A program made the translations under genes and the position numbers. Under the pieces are notes generated by a model. The model was given only the letters and a program-made list of their open reading frames with translations. It had not been told where the DNA came from and made no database searches. A DNA stretch of 11,345 nt, from contig CAYXXN010000101.1 in NCBI GenBank assembly GCA_964469055.1, positions 1 through 11,345 on the forward strand, given 5' to 3'. Positions 1-7,063 of the stretch are shown one piece after another. The DNA is from CAYXXN01 sp964469055 (GTDB taxonomy: Bacteria; Acidobacteriota; Thermoanaerobaculia; Multivoradales; JAHEKO01). Position 1 is the first letter of the stretch. Each line of letters begins with the position of its first letter.

Positions 1-283
1 GACCGAGGTCGGCGTAGTGCCGGAAGCTCGAGCCCGCGGGCAACGCGAGCTCGTGCTCGGCGAAGGCCGTGATCTCGCGCACCCGCGCCAGCCGCTCGGC
101 GAGCGAGGGCGACGTTTTCGGGTCGGCGAGGAGCGCGTCGATCGAGCGCCGCGCCAGGAGCATGCGCGCCCCGCCGGCGATGGCTTGCGCGGTGTAGCCC
201 GCCGTGGCGCAGCCCTGCACCAGCAGCGCCAACACCCCGAGGCCCGGCAGGGCGCCAGCGCGACCCGGCGCCCTACGCGTCAC
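1..283 (-). CDS. Putative lipoprotein aminopeptidase (Aminopep family), N-terminal part
   Basis: This is the 5' end of a leftward gene whose C-terminal part lies outside the window, so the catalytic region cannot be seen. Reading from a GTG at 283, the first 94 residues hold a hydrophobic signal segment ending in a lipobox (LVQGC, Cys25), which implies a lipid-anchored envelope protein. After it come YTAQAIAGGARMLLARRSID and LLADPKTSPSLAERL, then a segment ending SSFRHYADLG. This layout matches from memory the N-terminus of the predicted aminopeptidase family (Pfam Aminopep, COG4324), in which a lipoprotein Cys is followed by a helix rich in R-R-P/S-I-D and a 'S-Y-R-Y-A-D-L-G' motif. The start is 12 bases after the yceI-like stop, with an AGGGG about 9 bases upstream, so it is the last visible gene of the M48-SYLF-YceI operon. 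The peptidase activity is a family prediction, not shown here. Confidence 0.8.
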   Translation of the reverse strand, partial: MTRRAPGRAGALPGLGVLALLVQGCATAGYTAQAIAGGARMLLARRSIDALLADPKTSPSLAERLARVREITAFAEHELALPAGSSFRHYADLG

Positions 284-295
284 GCCGGTCGGCCC

Positions 296-907
296 CTAGC
301 GCGAGCCGCCGGCCGCTGCTTGCTTGGGCCGCGTCAGCTCCGCCTCGATCTCGAGGGTGACTTCGTCGGCCGCCACCAGGCCGCCGTTGTCGAGCACCCG
401 GCTCCAGGAGATCCCCCAGTCCTTGCGGTTGATGCTGAGCTCCGCCGAGGCGCCCATGCGCAGGCTCTCGCCGAGGTCGATGGGCCCCGCCAGGGTCACC
501 GGGAGCTGCACCTCCTTGGTCACGCCGTGCATCGTCAGATCGCCGGTCACGAGGTATCCGCCGGCGGCCGTGCGGGCGATCGACTTGCTGGTGAAAGTGA
601 TCTGCGGATAGGTGGCGGCGTCGAAGAAATTCGGGCTGCGCAGGTCGTTGTCGCGCATCTCGACATCGGTGTCGATGCTCGCCGTCTCGATCGCGATGGC
701 GATCGACGAGCGCGTGAGATCGGCCTCGTCGATGTCGATCTGGGCGTCGTAGTCGTGGAACTCGCCGCGCACCGTCGAGACGGCCATGTGGCGCACGGCG
801 AAGCCGATGCGCGTGTGGTTGGGATCGATCTGGTAGGGCGTCGCGAAGGCGCCACCGGCGGCGAGCAGGGCTGCGACGGTGAGCATGAGGATCTTGGGAC
901 AGCGCAT
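296..907 (-). CDS. YceI family periplasmic (polyisoprenoid-binding-like) protein
   Basis: A 203-residue protein of usual YceI length. Residues 1-22 form a Sec signal peptide (hydrophobic LMLTVAALLAAGGAFA, probable cleavage after AFA), so the mature protein is periplasmic. The mature part begins YQIDPNHTRIGFAVRHMAVS and continues with VRGEFHDYDA, an NDLRSPNFFDAATYPQITF segment and a GDLTMHGVTKEV segment. These are signature stretches of the YceI lipocalin-like beta-barrel, which binds long isoprenoid chains in characterised members. The ligand here is unknown; isoprenoid quinones or polyprenols are family-based guesses. The ATG at 907 is preceded by GGAG about 7 bases upstream. It lies 38 bases after the SYLF gene stop and 12 bases before the aminopeptidase start, which fits co-transcription. 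Family assignment is secure; the ligand is not. Confidence 0.94.
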   Translation of the reverse strand: MRCPKILMLTVAALLAAGGAFATPYQIDPNHTRIGFAVRHMAVSTVRGEFHDYDAQIDIDEADLTRSSIAIAIETASIDTDVEMRDNDLRSPNFFDAATYPQITFTSKSIARTAAGGYLVTGDLTMHGVTKEVQLPVTLAGPIDLGESLRMGASAELSINRKDWGISWSRVLDNGGLVAADEVTLEIEAELTRPKQAAAGGSR

Positions 908-945
908 GGGGTTCTCCGTCGGGATAGTGGGTTCGTCGGGGTGTC

Positions 946-1647
946 TTATTCTACGGACGATCCGGAAACGCGGTTCAGGGCCTCGACGAAGGCGCGTCCC
1001 TCGGGTGTCATCGGCGGCGCCTCGTGCTGGAACAGCACCTCCTCCGGCCAAACCCGCTCGCCGTAGTAGTCGCGTGACCAGTCGAAATCGGGCGCCAGCC
1101 GCGCGCCCTGGATGGCCGCCCCGGCGAAGAGGCCGCGCGACTTGGCGTAGGAGTAGATCTCCGCCTTGAGTTTGAGGTCCGTGCTGGCCTCGGCCGTGCG
1201 GCCGAGGGGCCCCGCGGCGACCGTAGCGTCGCCGCCCAGGATGAACCGCGTCTCGAGCAGGGAGCGGGCGCCGCGCTCGGTCATGAAGAAGAGGACGAGG
1301 TCGGTCGCCTCGCCGCCGGCCTGGAAGCCGACGCTGCCGCCGGAGAGCTCGAGAAACATGATGGGGCTCCATGTCGCGTCCTGGCCGCGGCAGGTCAGAA
1401 CGCCGCGACCGCGACGGCCGCCGACGATGAAGGCTCCCCCGGCGACGCTGGGGATCACCGCTACGCAACGGGCGTCGGCAAGCAGCGACGCCGGCACGTC
1501 CTCACGAATGTCCAGCAGCTCGCTCAGGACGAGCCGGGCGGTGTCGAGCTTCTTCGCGAAGCGGTCCTCGGCGCGGGCCGGCGGCGCCCCGAGAGCGATG
1601 AGTGCCAGCAGGGCCAGCGCTCGGTGGACGATCTTCGATCTCTTCAC
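946..1647 (-). CDS. SYLF-domain (Ysc84-like) lipid-binding protein
   Basis: A 233-residue exported protein. Residues 1-26 form a signal peptide (hydrophobic ALALLALIALGAPPARA, cleavage ARA|ED). The mature part matches the SYLF/Ysc84 family: ARCVAVIPSVAGGAFIVGG, a GRGVLTCR stretch, WSPIMFLELSGGSVGFQAG, TDLVLFFMT and DATVAAGPLGR, then a region around AEIYSYAKSRGLFAGAAIQG, ending with the usual YYG. Eukaryotic SYLF domains bind phosphoinositides; bacterial ones are periplasmic proteins of unclear role, probably membrane-associated. The chosen start is the GTG at 1647 because a perfect AAGGAGG sits 5 bases before it. An in-frame ATG at 1662 would overlap the M48 stop as ATGA and add five residues, but it has no well-spaced ribosome site. 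It is the second gene of the envelope operon, 11 bases after the protease. Confidence 0.92.
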   Translation of the reverse strand: MKRSKIVHRALALLALIALGAPPARAEDRFAKKLDTARLVLSELLDIREDVPASLLADARCVAVIPSVAGGAFIVGGRRGRGVLTCRGQDATWSPIMFLELSGGSVGFQAGGEATDLVLFFMTERGARSLLETRFILGGDATVAAGPLGRTAEASTDLKLKAEIYSYAKSRGLFAGAAIQGARLAPDFDWSRDYYGERVWPEEVLFQHEAPPMTPEGRAFVEALNRVSGSSVE

Positions 1648-1652
1648 GATTC

Positions 1653-1659
1653 CCTCCTT
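1653..1659 (-). promoter_or_regulatory. Strong Shine-Dalgarno site of the SYLF gene
   Basis: On the minus strand this reads AAGGAGG, a full match to the anti-Shine-Dalgarno consensus, 5 bases before the GTG at 1647. It decides the start of the SYLF gene in favour of GTG over the upstream ATG at 1662, whose codons 2-4 would lie on this site. It also touches the TGA of the protease gene, so ribosomes finishing that gene would stop right on it. This suggests translational coupling. Confidence 0.7.
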
Positions 1660-3365
1660 CATCCTTCGAGCACCACTTGGCTGCGCAGCCGCTCGGCGGC
1701 TGGCGACAGCGGAGCGTGGCGCAGAATCTCCTGGATCCCCCGCACGGCCTTGGCGTCGTCGCCGACCGTCTGGTAGAGGACGACCTCCCCGTAGCGGTTG
1801 TCGGCGATGTGGTTCAGCCGCTCGCGCACCGCCGCGGCGCGCTCGCCTGCAGGAAAGGCATCCAGGTAGGAAGCCCCTTCGGCGAGCTCGGTGAAACTGC
1901 CGGCGCGCGCGTCGAGTCGCTCGGCGGCGAGGCCAGCGAGCGCTGGATCCTCGTCCTGGTCGGCGAGCCGCTGCAGCGCAGCGAGATCGTCGAGGGAACG
2001 CGCCAGGGCGTGGAGGCCGCGTCGCGCCTCGGCGGCGGTCGCGCCGCCCTGCGGCGATTCGGCCAGGGCGGTGAGGAAGCACGGGACGGCATCGGCCTGC
2101 CGGCCGACGCGGCTGTAGACCTCGCCCAGGGCCAGCGCGACGCTCGGCGACTCGGCAGCGTGCGGAAAGTTGGAGACGAAGGTCTCGAGGAAATCGCTCT
2201 CGTAGACCCCCTTCTCGAAAATCGCGGCAAAGCGCTCGTGCAGGGCGTCGCGCCGGGCCTCGAGCTCGGCGATCTCGCTCTCGAGCGTACCCACGAGAGA
2301 GCTCTCGGGAGTCAGCCTCCGGACCTCGTCGAGATGCTTGCGGTAGAGAGCGAGCGCGCCACCGTAGTCCTGGGACGGCTCGGGCTCGGCGAGGACGGCG
2401 TCGCGCCGTTCGTGCAGCCGGGCGAGGCGCAGGGCCTCGGCATCCTCGCCCAGTGGCCACACGGCCAGCGCGTCCTCCTCGAGGAACGCGGCGAGCTCGG
2501 GCGGCTGCGCCTCCTCGGCGAAGGCGAGCAGCGCCCGCTGGGTGTCGCGGCGATAGACGTCTACCGCGCGCGGCTCGAGGCGCGTCAGCAGCTTTTCCCG
2601 GGTCTCGGCGGCGCGCACCCGGTTGTCGAAGAACGGGTGGGTGCGCCAGTAGCCGTATTCCTTGGTCTGGGGTATGCGCGCCTCCATGGTGGCCATGAGC
2701 GCGCCCGTGCCGCCCGCATCGAAGCCGGCCCCCGCCGCCAGGCGCTGGCCCTCGGCATCGGCCTCGTCCTCGAACTCGCGGCTGTAGCTCCGCAGCAGCA
2801 GCTCGCTGACCACGACGCCGGCGGCCGCCGCGCCCTCGATGTGCGAGGAGCCCGACGAGCGGGCATAGGGATCGTAGGGGTCGGTGCTCCGCCCGCCGTC
2901 ATCGCTCGCCGCCACCATGACGCCCACCAGCAGGGCGCTGGAGAGGACGTTCAAGAGCGTCGCGCGCCGCTGCATCCGCAGACCGTGACGCTGGGTGACG
3001 TGGCCGATCTCGTGGCCCAGGAGACCGGCCAGCATGTCGTCGTCGAGTCCCAGGTCGAGCATGCCGCGGGTGACGAAGATCTGGCCGCCGGGCAGGGCGA
3101 AGGCGTTGGGCACGGGCATGTCGATCAGGTAGAACGTGAAGGGGACGTCGCGGTAGCCGGAGCGCTCGGCCAGCCGATAGCCGATGTTGAGCAGACGGGT
3201 CGCCTCGGTCTCGTCCTCCCAGCGCCCGTAGAGCTCGAGGGCCTGCTGGGCCGCCTGCAGACTCTTGCCGTAGAGGTCGGGGTCGGCGACCTGCTGGGCG
3301 ACGAGCGGCAGCGGCGCGAGCAGCGCCCAGGCGACGAGTGCGGGGCGGAGGAGGCGGCGGAGCAC
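1659..3365 (-). CDS. M48 family zinc metalloprotease with TPR-like C-terminal region (BepA/YfgC type)
   Basis: About 568 residues from a GTG at 3365. Residues 1-25 form a signal peptide (ALVAWALLAPLPLVAQQ), placing the enzyme in the periplasm. The protease domain shows NAFALPGGQIFVTRGML, the zinc-binding HEIGH at residues 118-122 (LLGHEIGHVTQRHG) and the third-ligand motif SREFEDEAD, with Glu199 the expected ligand and Asp203 the conserved acid. All expected catalytic features are present. Residues from about 225 to the end are alpha-helical and charged, with a TPR-like repeat at about 405-438 (ALALGEVYSRVGRQADAV). This is the BepA-like layout; E. coli BepA assists and degrades stalled outer-membrane proteins, but that role here is inferred. 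The reading frame stays open upstream to 3569 but would overlap the divergent thiolase gene. The GTG sits directly at the signal peptide, though no clear ribosome site precedes it. It is the first gene of the leftward operon. Confidence 0.92.
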   Translation of the reverse strand: MLRRLLRPALVAWALLAPLPLVAQQVADPDLYGKSLQAAQQALELYGRWEDETEATRLLNIGYRLAERSGYRDVPFTFYLIDMPVPNAFALPGGQIFVTRGMLDLGLDDDMLAGLLGHEIGHVTQRHGLRMQRRATLLNVLSSALLVGVMVAASDDGGRSTDPYDPYARSSGSSHIEGAAAAGVVVSELLLRSYSREFEDEADAEGQRLAAGAGFDAGGTGALMATMEARIPQTKEYGYWRTHPFFDNRVRAAETREKLLTRLEPRAVDVYRRDTQRALLAFAEEAQPPELAAFLEEDALAVWPLGEDAEALRLARLHERRDAVLAEPEPSQDYGGALALYRKHLDEVRRLTPESSLVGTLESEIAELEARRDALHERFAAIFEKGVYESDFLETFVSNFPHAAESPSVALALGEVYSRVGRQADAVPCFLTALAESPQGGATAAEARRGLHALARSLDDLAALQRLADQDEDPALAGLAAERLDARAGSFTELAEGASYLDAFPAGERAAAVRERLNHIADNRYGEVVLYQTVGDDAKAVRGIQEILRHAPLSPAAERLRSQVVLEG

Positions 3366-3405
3366 GCGCCGGCTAGGGTAGCAGGAAGCGTGCCAGGCGT
3401 TGCGC

Positions 3406-3414
3406 TGTGATAAT
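3406..3414 (+). promoter_or_regulatory. Candidate extended -10 promoter for the rightward operon
   Basis: The 68-base gap between the divergent M48 and thiolase starts (3366-3433) contains the window's clearest AT-rich island outside genes, TGTGATAATTTG. It includes TG-t-GATAAT, an extended -10 with five of six bases matching TATAAT. No good -35 is seen 16-18 bases upstream, which extended -10 promoters can tolerate. Transcription would begin near 3421, about 13 bases before the thiolase ATG. The leftward operon must also start in or near this gap, so the two promoters may overlap. This is assigned by eye only. Confidence 0.35.
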
Positions 3415-3433
3415 TTGCCGGCCTTCCTCCGCG

Positions 3434-4858
3434 ATGAGCGACGCCGCGCCGGCCCTGCCACCGCCGAACGACGCCACGGCCCGCGAGGAGATCTCCCGTC
3501 GCGCCGACACGGTGTGGACGCGGCCCGAGGGTGCGCCGGCACCGGCACGCGTCGTCTCGCGCTCGCCACGGGGCGTTGGTGGGCGGGTCGCCATCGTCGA
3601 CGGCTGTCGCACGCCCTTCGCCAAGGCGGGCACCGTCCTCCAGGACATGGACGTCGTCGATCTCGCGGGGGTCGCCGCCGGCGAGCTGGTGACGCGGACG
3701 GCGATCGATCCGGAGGCGATCGACCTCTCCGTCTTCGGCGTCCTCGTGCCCGCCCTGTACGCCCTCAACCTGGGTCGCGAGGTGGTCTTCCGCGCCGGCC
3801 TGCCGGCCACCATCCCCGGCACGACGGTCAATCTGGCCTGCGCCTCCTCCAACCGCGCCATCACGTCGGGCGCCGAGGCGATCCTCTCCGGGCAGTGCCG
3901 GGTCGTGCTGGCCGGCGGCGCCGAGTCGCTGTCGAACGTACCCATCCGCTTCTCGACGCGGGCGGCGCGCAAGCTCGGCGCCGTCGCGAAGGCAAAGAGC
4001 CTCGGCCGGCGGCTGTCGGCGCTCGCCGCCCTGCGGCCGCGCGACTTCGCTCCCGTAGCGCCGGCGATCGCCGAGTACACGACCGGCCTGACCATGGGCC
4101 AGTCGGCCGAGAAGATGGCGCGCGAGAACGACATCTCACGGCGAGCGCAGGACGAGATCGCCCTCGCTTCGCATCAGCGAGCGGCCGCCGCCACCGCCGA
4201 GGGTCGCTTCGCCCGCCAGCTCGTCCTCACCTTCCCCCGGCCTTCGTACGACGGACCGCTCGCGGCGGACAACGGCATTCGCGCCGACACCTCGCTCGCC
4301 GCGTTGGCCGCCCTGCCGCCGGTCTTCGACCCGCGTTACGGCAGCCTGACCGCCGGCAACTCGAGCCCGCTCACCGACGGCGCGGCGGCCGTGCTACTCA
4401 TCGCCGAGGATCACGCCCGCGCCCTGGGCTATCGGCCGCTCGGCTACATTCGCTCCTGGGCCTGGGCGGCGCTCGACCCGGGGACGCAGCTCCTTCAGTC
4501 CCCGGCCTACGCGGCGCCCGCCGCCCTCGACGCGGCCGGTCTCACCCTCGCCGACATCGACTTGGTCGAGATGCACGAGGCCTTCGCGGCGCAGGTGCTC
4601 TCCAACTTGAAGGCCTTCGCCTCCCGCAAGTTTGCCCGCGAGGAGCTGGGGCGCGCCGCGCCCCTGGGCGAGGTCGACTTCGAGCGCCTCAACGTCAACG
4701 GCGGCTCGATCGCCATCGGCCACCCATTCGCCGCCACCGGCGCGCGGGTGACCGTGCAATTGTTGCGCGAGCTCGAGCGGCGCGGCCTCAACCTCGGCCT
4801 GCTGACCGTTTGCGCCGCCGGCGGCGTCGGCTTCGCCATGGTCGTCGAGCGCGAGTAG
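3434..4858 (+). CDS. fadI: FadI-like 3-ketoacyl-CoA thiolase (trifunctional enzyme beta-subunit type)
   Basis: A 474-residue thiolase that cleaves 3-ketoacyl-CoA to acetyl-CoA and a shortened acyl-CoA, or runs in reverse, in the cytoplasm. Catalytic features are in order: nucleophile Cys136 in VNLACASSNRAI, His381 in MHEAFAAQ, His430 in GHPFAATGAR and Cys460 in TVCAAGGVG. It resembles E. coli FadI closely from memory, for example RDFAPVAPAIAEYTTGLTMG and GSLTAGNSSPLTDGAAAV, rather than FadA or AtoB. The N-terminus before RVAIVDGCRTPFAK is about 50 residues, some 35 longer than FadI, so the true start may be internal (for example the GTG at 3512). The ATG at 3434 has no Shine-Dalgarno; a GTG at 3407 is also in frame. 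No FadJ partner is in the window. It is the first gene of the ten-gene unit. Confidence 0.93.
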   Translation: MSDAAPALPPPNDATAREEISRRADTVWTRPEGAPAPARVVSRSPRGVGGRVAIVDGCRTPFAKAGTVLQDMDVVDLAGVAAGELVTRTAIDPEAIDLSVFGVLVPALYALNLGREVVFRAGLPATIPGTTVNLACASSNRAITSGAEAILSGQCRVVLAGGAESLSNVPIRFSTRAARKLGAVAKAKSLGRRLSALAALRPRDFAPVAPAIAEYTTGLTMGQSAEKMARENDISRRAQDEIALASHQRAAAATAEGRFARQLVLTFPRPSYDGPLAADNGIRADTSLAALAALPPVFDPRYGSLTAGNSSPLTDGAAAVLLIAEDHARALGYRPLGYIRSWAWAALDPGTQLLQSPAYAAPAALDAAGLTLADIDLVEMHEAFAAQVLSNLKAFASRKFAREELGRAAPLGEVDFERLNVNGGSIAIGHPFAATGARVTVQLLRELERRGLNLGLLTVCAAGGVGFAMVVERE

Positions 4859-4860
4859 GC

Positions 4861-5127
4861 ATGTCCGAGGCCGCAGCCTCGCTGCTGGTGACCCTGCTAG
4901 GCGCCTATCTGGCGTTGGGCCTCCTCGTAGCGGTGCCCTTCGTCGTGCGCGGGGTCGGCCACGTCGATCCGGCGGCCCGCGAGGGAAGCTGGGGATTCCG
5001 CCTCGCCATCCTGCCGGCGGCGACGGCGCTGTGGCCACTCGTCCTCGCTCGCTGGCAGCGGGGCGGCCCGCCGCCCCAGGAGCGCAACGCGCACCGCAAT
5101 CTCGCCCACCGCGGGGGTGCCCGGTGA
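4861..5127 (+). CDS. Small membrane protein, two predicted helices, function unknown
   Basis: An 88-residue protein beginning 2 bases after the thiolase stop. Residues 6-30 (SLLVTLLGAYLALGLLVAVP) form one hydrophobic helix. A short loop containing GVGHVDPAAREGSWGFR follows, then a second helix at about 47-63 (LAILPAATALWPLVLARW). The tail is hydrophilic and proline/arginine-rich. No catalytic motif is visible. Its stop overlaps the start of the next small gene by four bases (GTGA). Its place just before the Rieske/haem membrane protein suggests an accessory subunit of that redox module, but this rests on context only. Confidence 0.75.
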   Translation: MSEAAASLLVTLLGAYLALGLLVAVPFVVRGVGHVDPAAREGSWGFRLAILPAATALWPLVLARWQRGGPPPQERNAHRNLAHRGGAR

Positions 5128-5276
5128 TCCGTCGTTTGCGCCGCCGGCACCGCTGGCTGTGGGTGGTTCTCGCTGTTCTCCTACCCGTGCTGTTTTTCGC
5201 GTCGCTCACCGCCCGGACCGAGCCGCTGGCGCCGGTCGAACTACCCGAGTGGGTAGAGCCGGCGGCGACGGAGTAG
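5124..5276 (+). CDS. Very small single-pass membrane protein, function unknown
   Basis: A 50-residue protein starting at a GTG that overlaps the preceding stop as GTGA; a G-rich GGGGG stretch lies upstream. The N-terminus is strongly basic (IRRLRRRHRW), followed by one hydrophobic helix (LWVVLAVLLPVLFFASL, about 12-28) and a short acidic, proline-rich tail (LAPVELPEWVEPAATE). By the positive-inside rule the basic end should be cytoplasmic and the tail periplasmic. The gene fills the space between two well-supported genes, with only 6 bases to the next ATG, which supports it as real. No family is recognised. A subunit or assembly peptide of the adjacent redox protein is the most natural guess. 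Confidence 0.65.
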   Translation: MIRRLRRRHRWLWVVLAVLLPVLFFASLTARTEPLAPVELPEWVEPAATE

Positions 5277-5282
5277 AGAGCG

Positions 5283-6317
5283 ATGGGACACGCCTACCGC
5301 GCCGTGGGCTGGAACCGGCAGAAGAGGATCTACGACGCGATCCTCGCCGCCGGCGTCCTCCTCTACCTGACCGCCTTCGTCGGCGTCACGCTTTGGCTGC
5401 GGCCGCAAGCCACGTTCGAGACCGTCTCGATTCGCGCCCTCGGCACCTGCGCCTTCCTTCTCCTGCACGTGATCCTCTCGATCGGCCCCCTCGCCCGGCT
5501 CGACCGCCGCTTCTTGCCCCTGCTCTACAACCGCCGCCACCTCGGCGTCACCACGTTCGCCCTGGCGGCGGCCCACGGCTCCTTCTCACTCGTGCAGTTC
5601 CACGCCCTGGGCAACATCAACCCGCTGGTGAGCCTCCTGTCCAGCAACGGCCGCTACGAGAGCCTGGCCCAATTCCCGTTCCAGGTCCTCGGCGCCGGCG
5701 CGCTCGCCGTCCTCTTCCTGATGGCGGCGACGAGCCACGACTTCTGGCTCGCCGCCCTGACGCCACCGATCTGGAAGGCGCTGCACATGTCGGTCTACCT
5801 GGCCTACGCCCTGCTGGTGGCGCATGTGGCGCTGGGTGTCCTCCAAGCCGAGCGCAGCCCGGTGCTGGCGGCGCTCCTCGGCATCGGCGTCGTCTGGGTG
5901 GCGGGGCTCCATCTCGTCGCCGGATGGCGAGAGCGCCCCGGTGACCGCGAGCTCGCCGGCGCTCCGGACGCCACCGGCTTCGTCACCCTCTGCCGGGTCG
6001 AGGAGATCCCCGAGCGACGCGCCGTCGTCCGCACGCTTTCGGGCGAGCGAGTGGCAGTCTTCCGCTACGACGGGCGAGTGTCGGCGGTCTCCAACGTCTG
6101 CCAGCACCAGAACGGGCCGCTCGGGGAGGGCCGCATCATCGAGGGCTGCATCACCTGTCCCTGGCACGGCTTCCAGTACGACCCGGCGACCGGCGCCTCG
6201 CCGCCGCCGTTCGACGAGCGCGTGCCGACCTTCCGGGTGAAGGTGGAAGGGGGACGGGTGCTGGTCCATCCGCTGCCCTGCCCACCGGGAACGCGCGTCG
6301 AACCGGCGCGTAGCTGA
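5283..6317 (+). CDS. Ferric-reductase-like haem membrane domain fused to a Rieske [2Fe-2S] domain
   Basis: A 344-residue fusion. Residues 1 to about 215 are a multi-helix membrane domain like ferric reductase/MsrQ transmembrane domains. Candidate haem ligands are His86 and His98 on one helix and His168 and His181 (ALHMSVY...LVAHVAL, 13 apart) on another, the spacing typical of bis-haem helices. Residues about 230-335 form a Rieske domain with Cys273-Gln-His275 and Cys292-Pro-Trp-His295 (VCQHQNGPLGEG, TCPWHGFQYD), all four cluster ligands being present. Electrons could pass between cluster and haem across the membrane; donor and acceptor are unknown, and no flavin/NAD domain is attached. A GGAG lies about 9 bases before the ATG. 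Two small membrane genes precede it and a Cys/His-rich protein follows 2 bases downstream, so these probably act together. Confidence 0.88.
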   Translation: MGHAYRAVGWNRQKRIYDAILAAGVLLYLTAFVGVTLWLRPQATFETVSIRALGTCAFLLLHVILSIGPLARLDRRFLPLLYNRRHLGVTTFALAAAHGSFSLVQFHALGNINPLVSLLSSNGRYESLAQFPFQVLGAGALAVLFLMAATSHDFWLAALTPPIWKALHMSVYLAYALLVAHVALGVLQAERSPVLAALLGIGVVWVAGLHLVAGWRERPGDRELAGAPDATGFVTLCRVEEIPERRAVVRTLSGERVAVFRYDGRVSAVSNVCQHQNGPLGEGRIIEGCITCPWHGFQYDPATGASPPPFDERVPTFRVKVEGGRVLVHPLPCPPGTRVEPARS

Positions 6318-6319
6318 CC

Positions 6320-7060
6320 ATGGCCGACGAGCTCTACATCGGGTATCGGAAACAGGCGCCCCCGGCGACGGCCCACTTCGTCCGGCGCATCGTCGTCGCG
6401 CTCGGTACGCTGGCCGCCGCGATGGCGGCCCTCATCGCCTCGAGCCAGGCGAGCTTCGATCCAGGAACTTTCGAGTATGGTGTCGATCGCGGTTTCGCGG
6501 GCCAGGTGCTCGAGGTCCCTTACCCGATGCTGTTCGTGGAGCCAACCGGTGGGACGCCGACCCTCTACCTCCTCGTGGCGCGCGGCAAGCACGGCGCCAG
6601 CGACCTCGTCGCCGGTCTCGAAGGGCGTCGAGTCCGGCTCACCGGATCCTTGATCGAGCGCGGCCGCGGCCGGATGATCGAGATCTCGCCCGGCACCGTC
6701 GAGGTCGACCCCGCTGCGCCCGCGCTCGCCGACCTGGCCCCCCGTGCCCTCGGTCGAGTGCGCTTGCGCGGCGAGATCGTCGACGGCAAGTGCTTTCTCG
6801 GCGTGATGAAGCCCGGCCGAGACAAGCCCCACCGCGACTGCGCGGCTCGCTGCCTCGCCGGTGGCGCGCCGCCACTCTTCTGGGTGGCGGGCCCCGAGGG
6901 CGGCTACACTTTCTTGCTCGTGGACGAGCGCGGCCGGGCCCTGGCAGCCGATCTCGGCGACTGGGTCGGCGAGCCGCTGGAGATCGAGGGTCGCGTCGAG
7001 CGCCTCGGCGAGCTGCTGCTGCTGGCCGGCGACCCGGCCACCTGGCGACGGGCCGCGTAA
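6320..7060 (+). CDS. Membrane-anchored protein with conserved-looking C-x12-H-x2-C-x3-C motif, function unknown
   Basis: A 246-residue protein. A basic segment precedes a single hydrophobic helix at about 23-42 (IVVALGTLAAAMAALIASS), which should anchor a periplasmic domain. The soluble part looks beta-rich, with two similar halves: FAGQVLEVPYPMLFV with RRVRLTGSLIERG, then RVRLRGEIVDGKCFLG with GEPLEIEGRVERLG. This suggests paired OB-like folds. Between the halves, Cys158, His171, Cys174 and Cys178 (GEIVDGKCFLGVMKPG, then PHRDCAARC) form a candidate metal, haem or disulfide site. I recall similar hypothetical proteins carrying this motif next to Rieske/ferric-reductase proteins, but know no assigned function. 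It starts 2 bases after the Rieske fusion gene and most likely is its periplasmic partner. All of the function is inference. Confidence 0.8.
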   Translation: MADELYIGYRKQAPPATAHFVRRIVVALGTLAAAMAALIASSQASFDPGTFEYGVDRGFAGQVLEVPYPMLFVEPTGGTPTLYLLVARGKHGASDLVAGLEGRRVRLTGSLIERGRGRMIEISPGTVEVDPAAPALADLAPRALGRVRLRGEIVDGKCFLGVMKPGRDKPHRDCAARCLAGGAPPLFWVAGPEGGYTFLLVDERGRALAADLGDWVGEPLEIEGRVERLGELLLLAGDPATWRRAA

Positions 7061-7063
7061 GCG

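Noticed and set aside
17..1066. A 349-codon open frame on the plus strand
   Set aside because: It is antisense to the aminopeptidase, YceI and SYLF genes, each of which has signal peptides and signature motifs.
1602..3410. A 602-codon open frame on the plus strand
   Set aside because: It lies opposite the M48 protease gene, whose zinc motifs and signal peptide are clear. Its translation has no recognisable motif and shows the composition expected of an antisense frame in GC-rich DNA.
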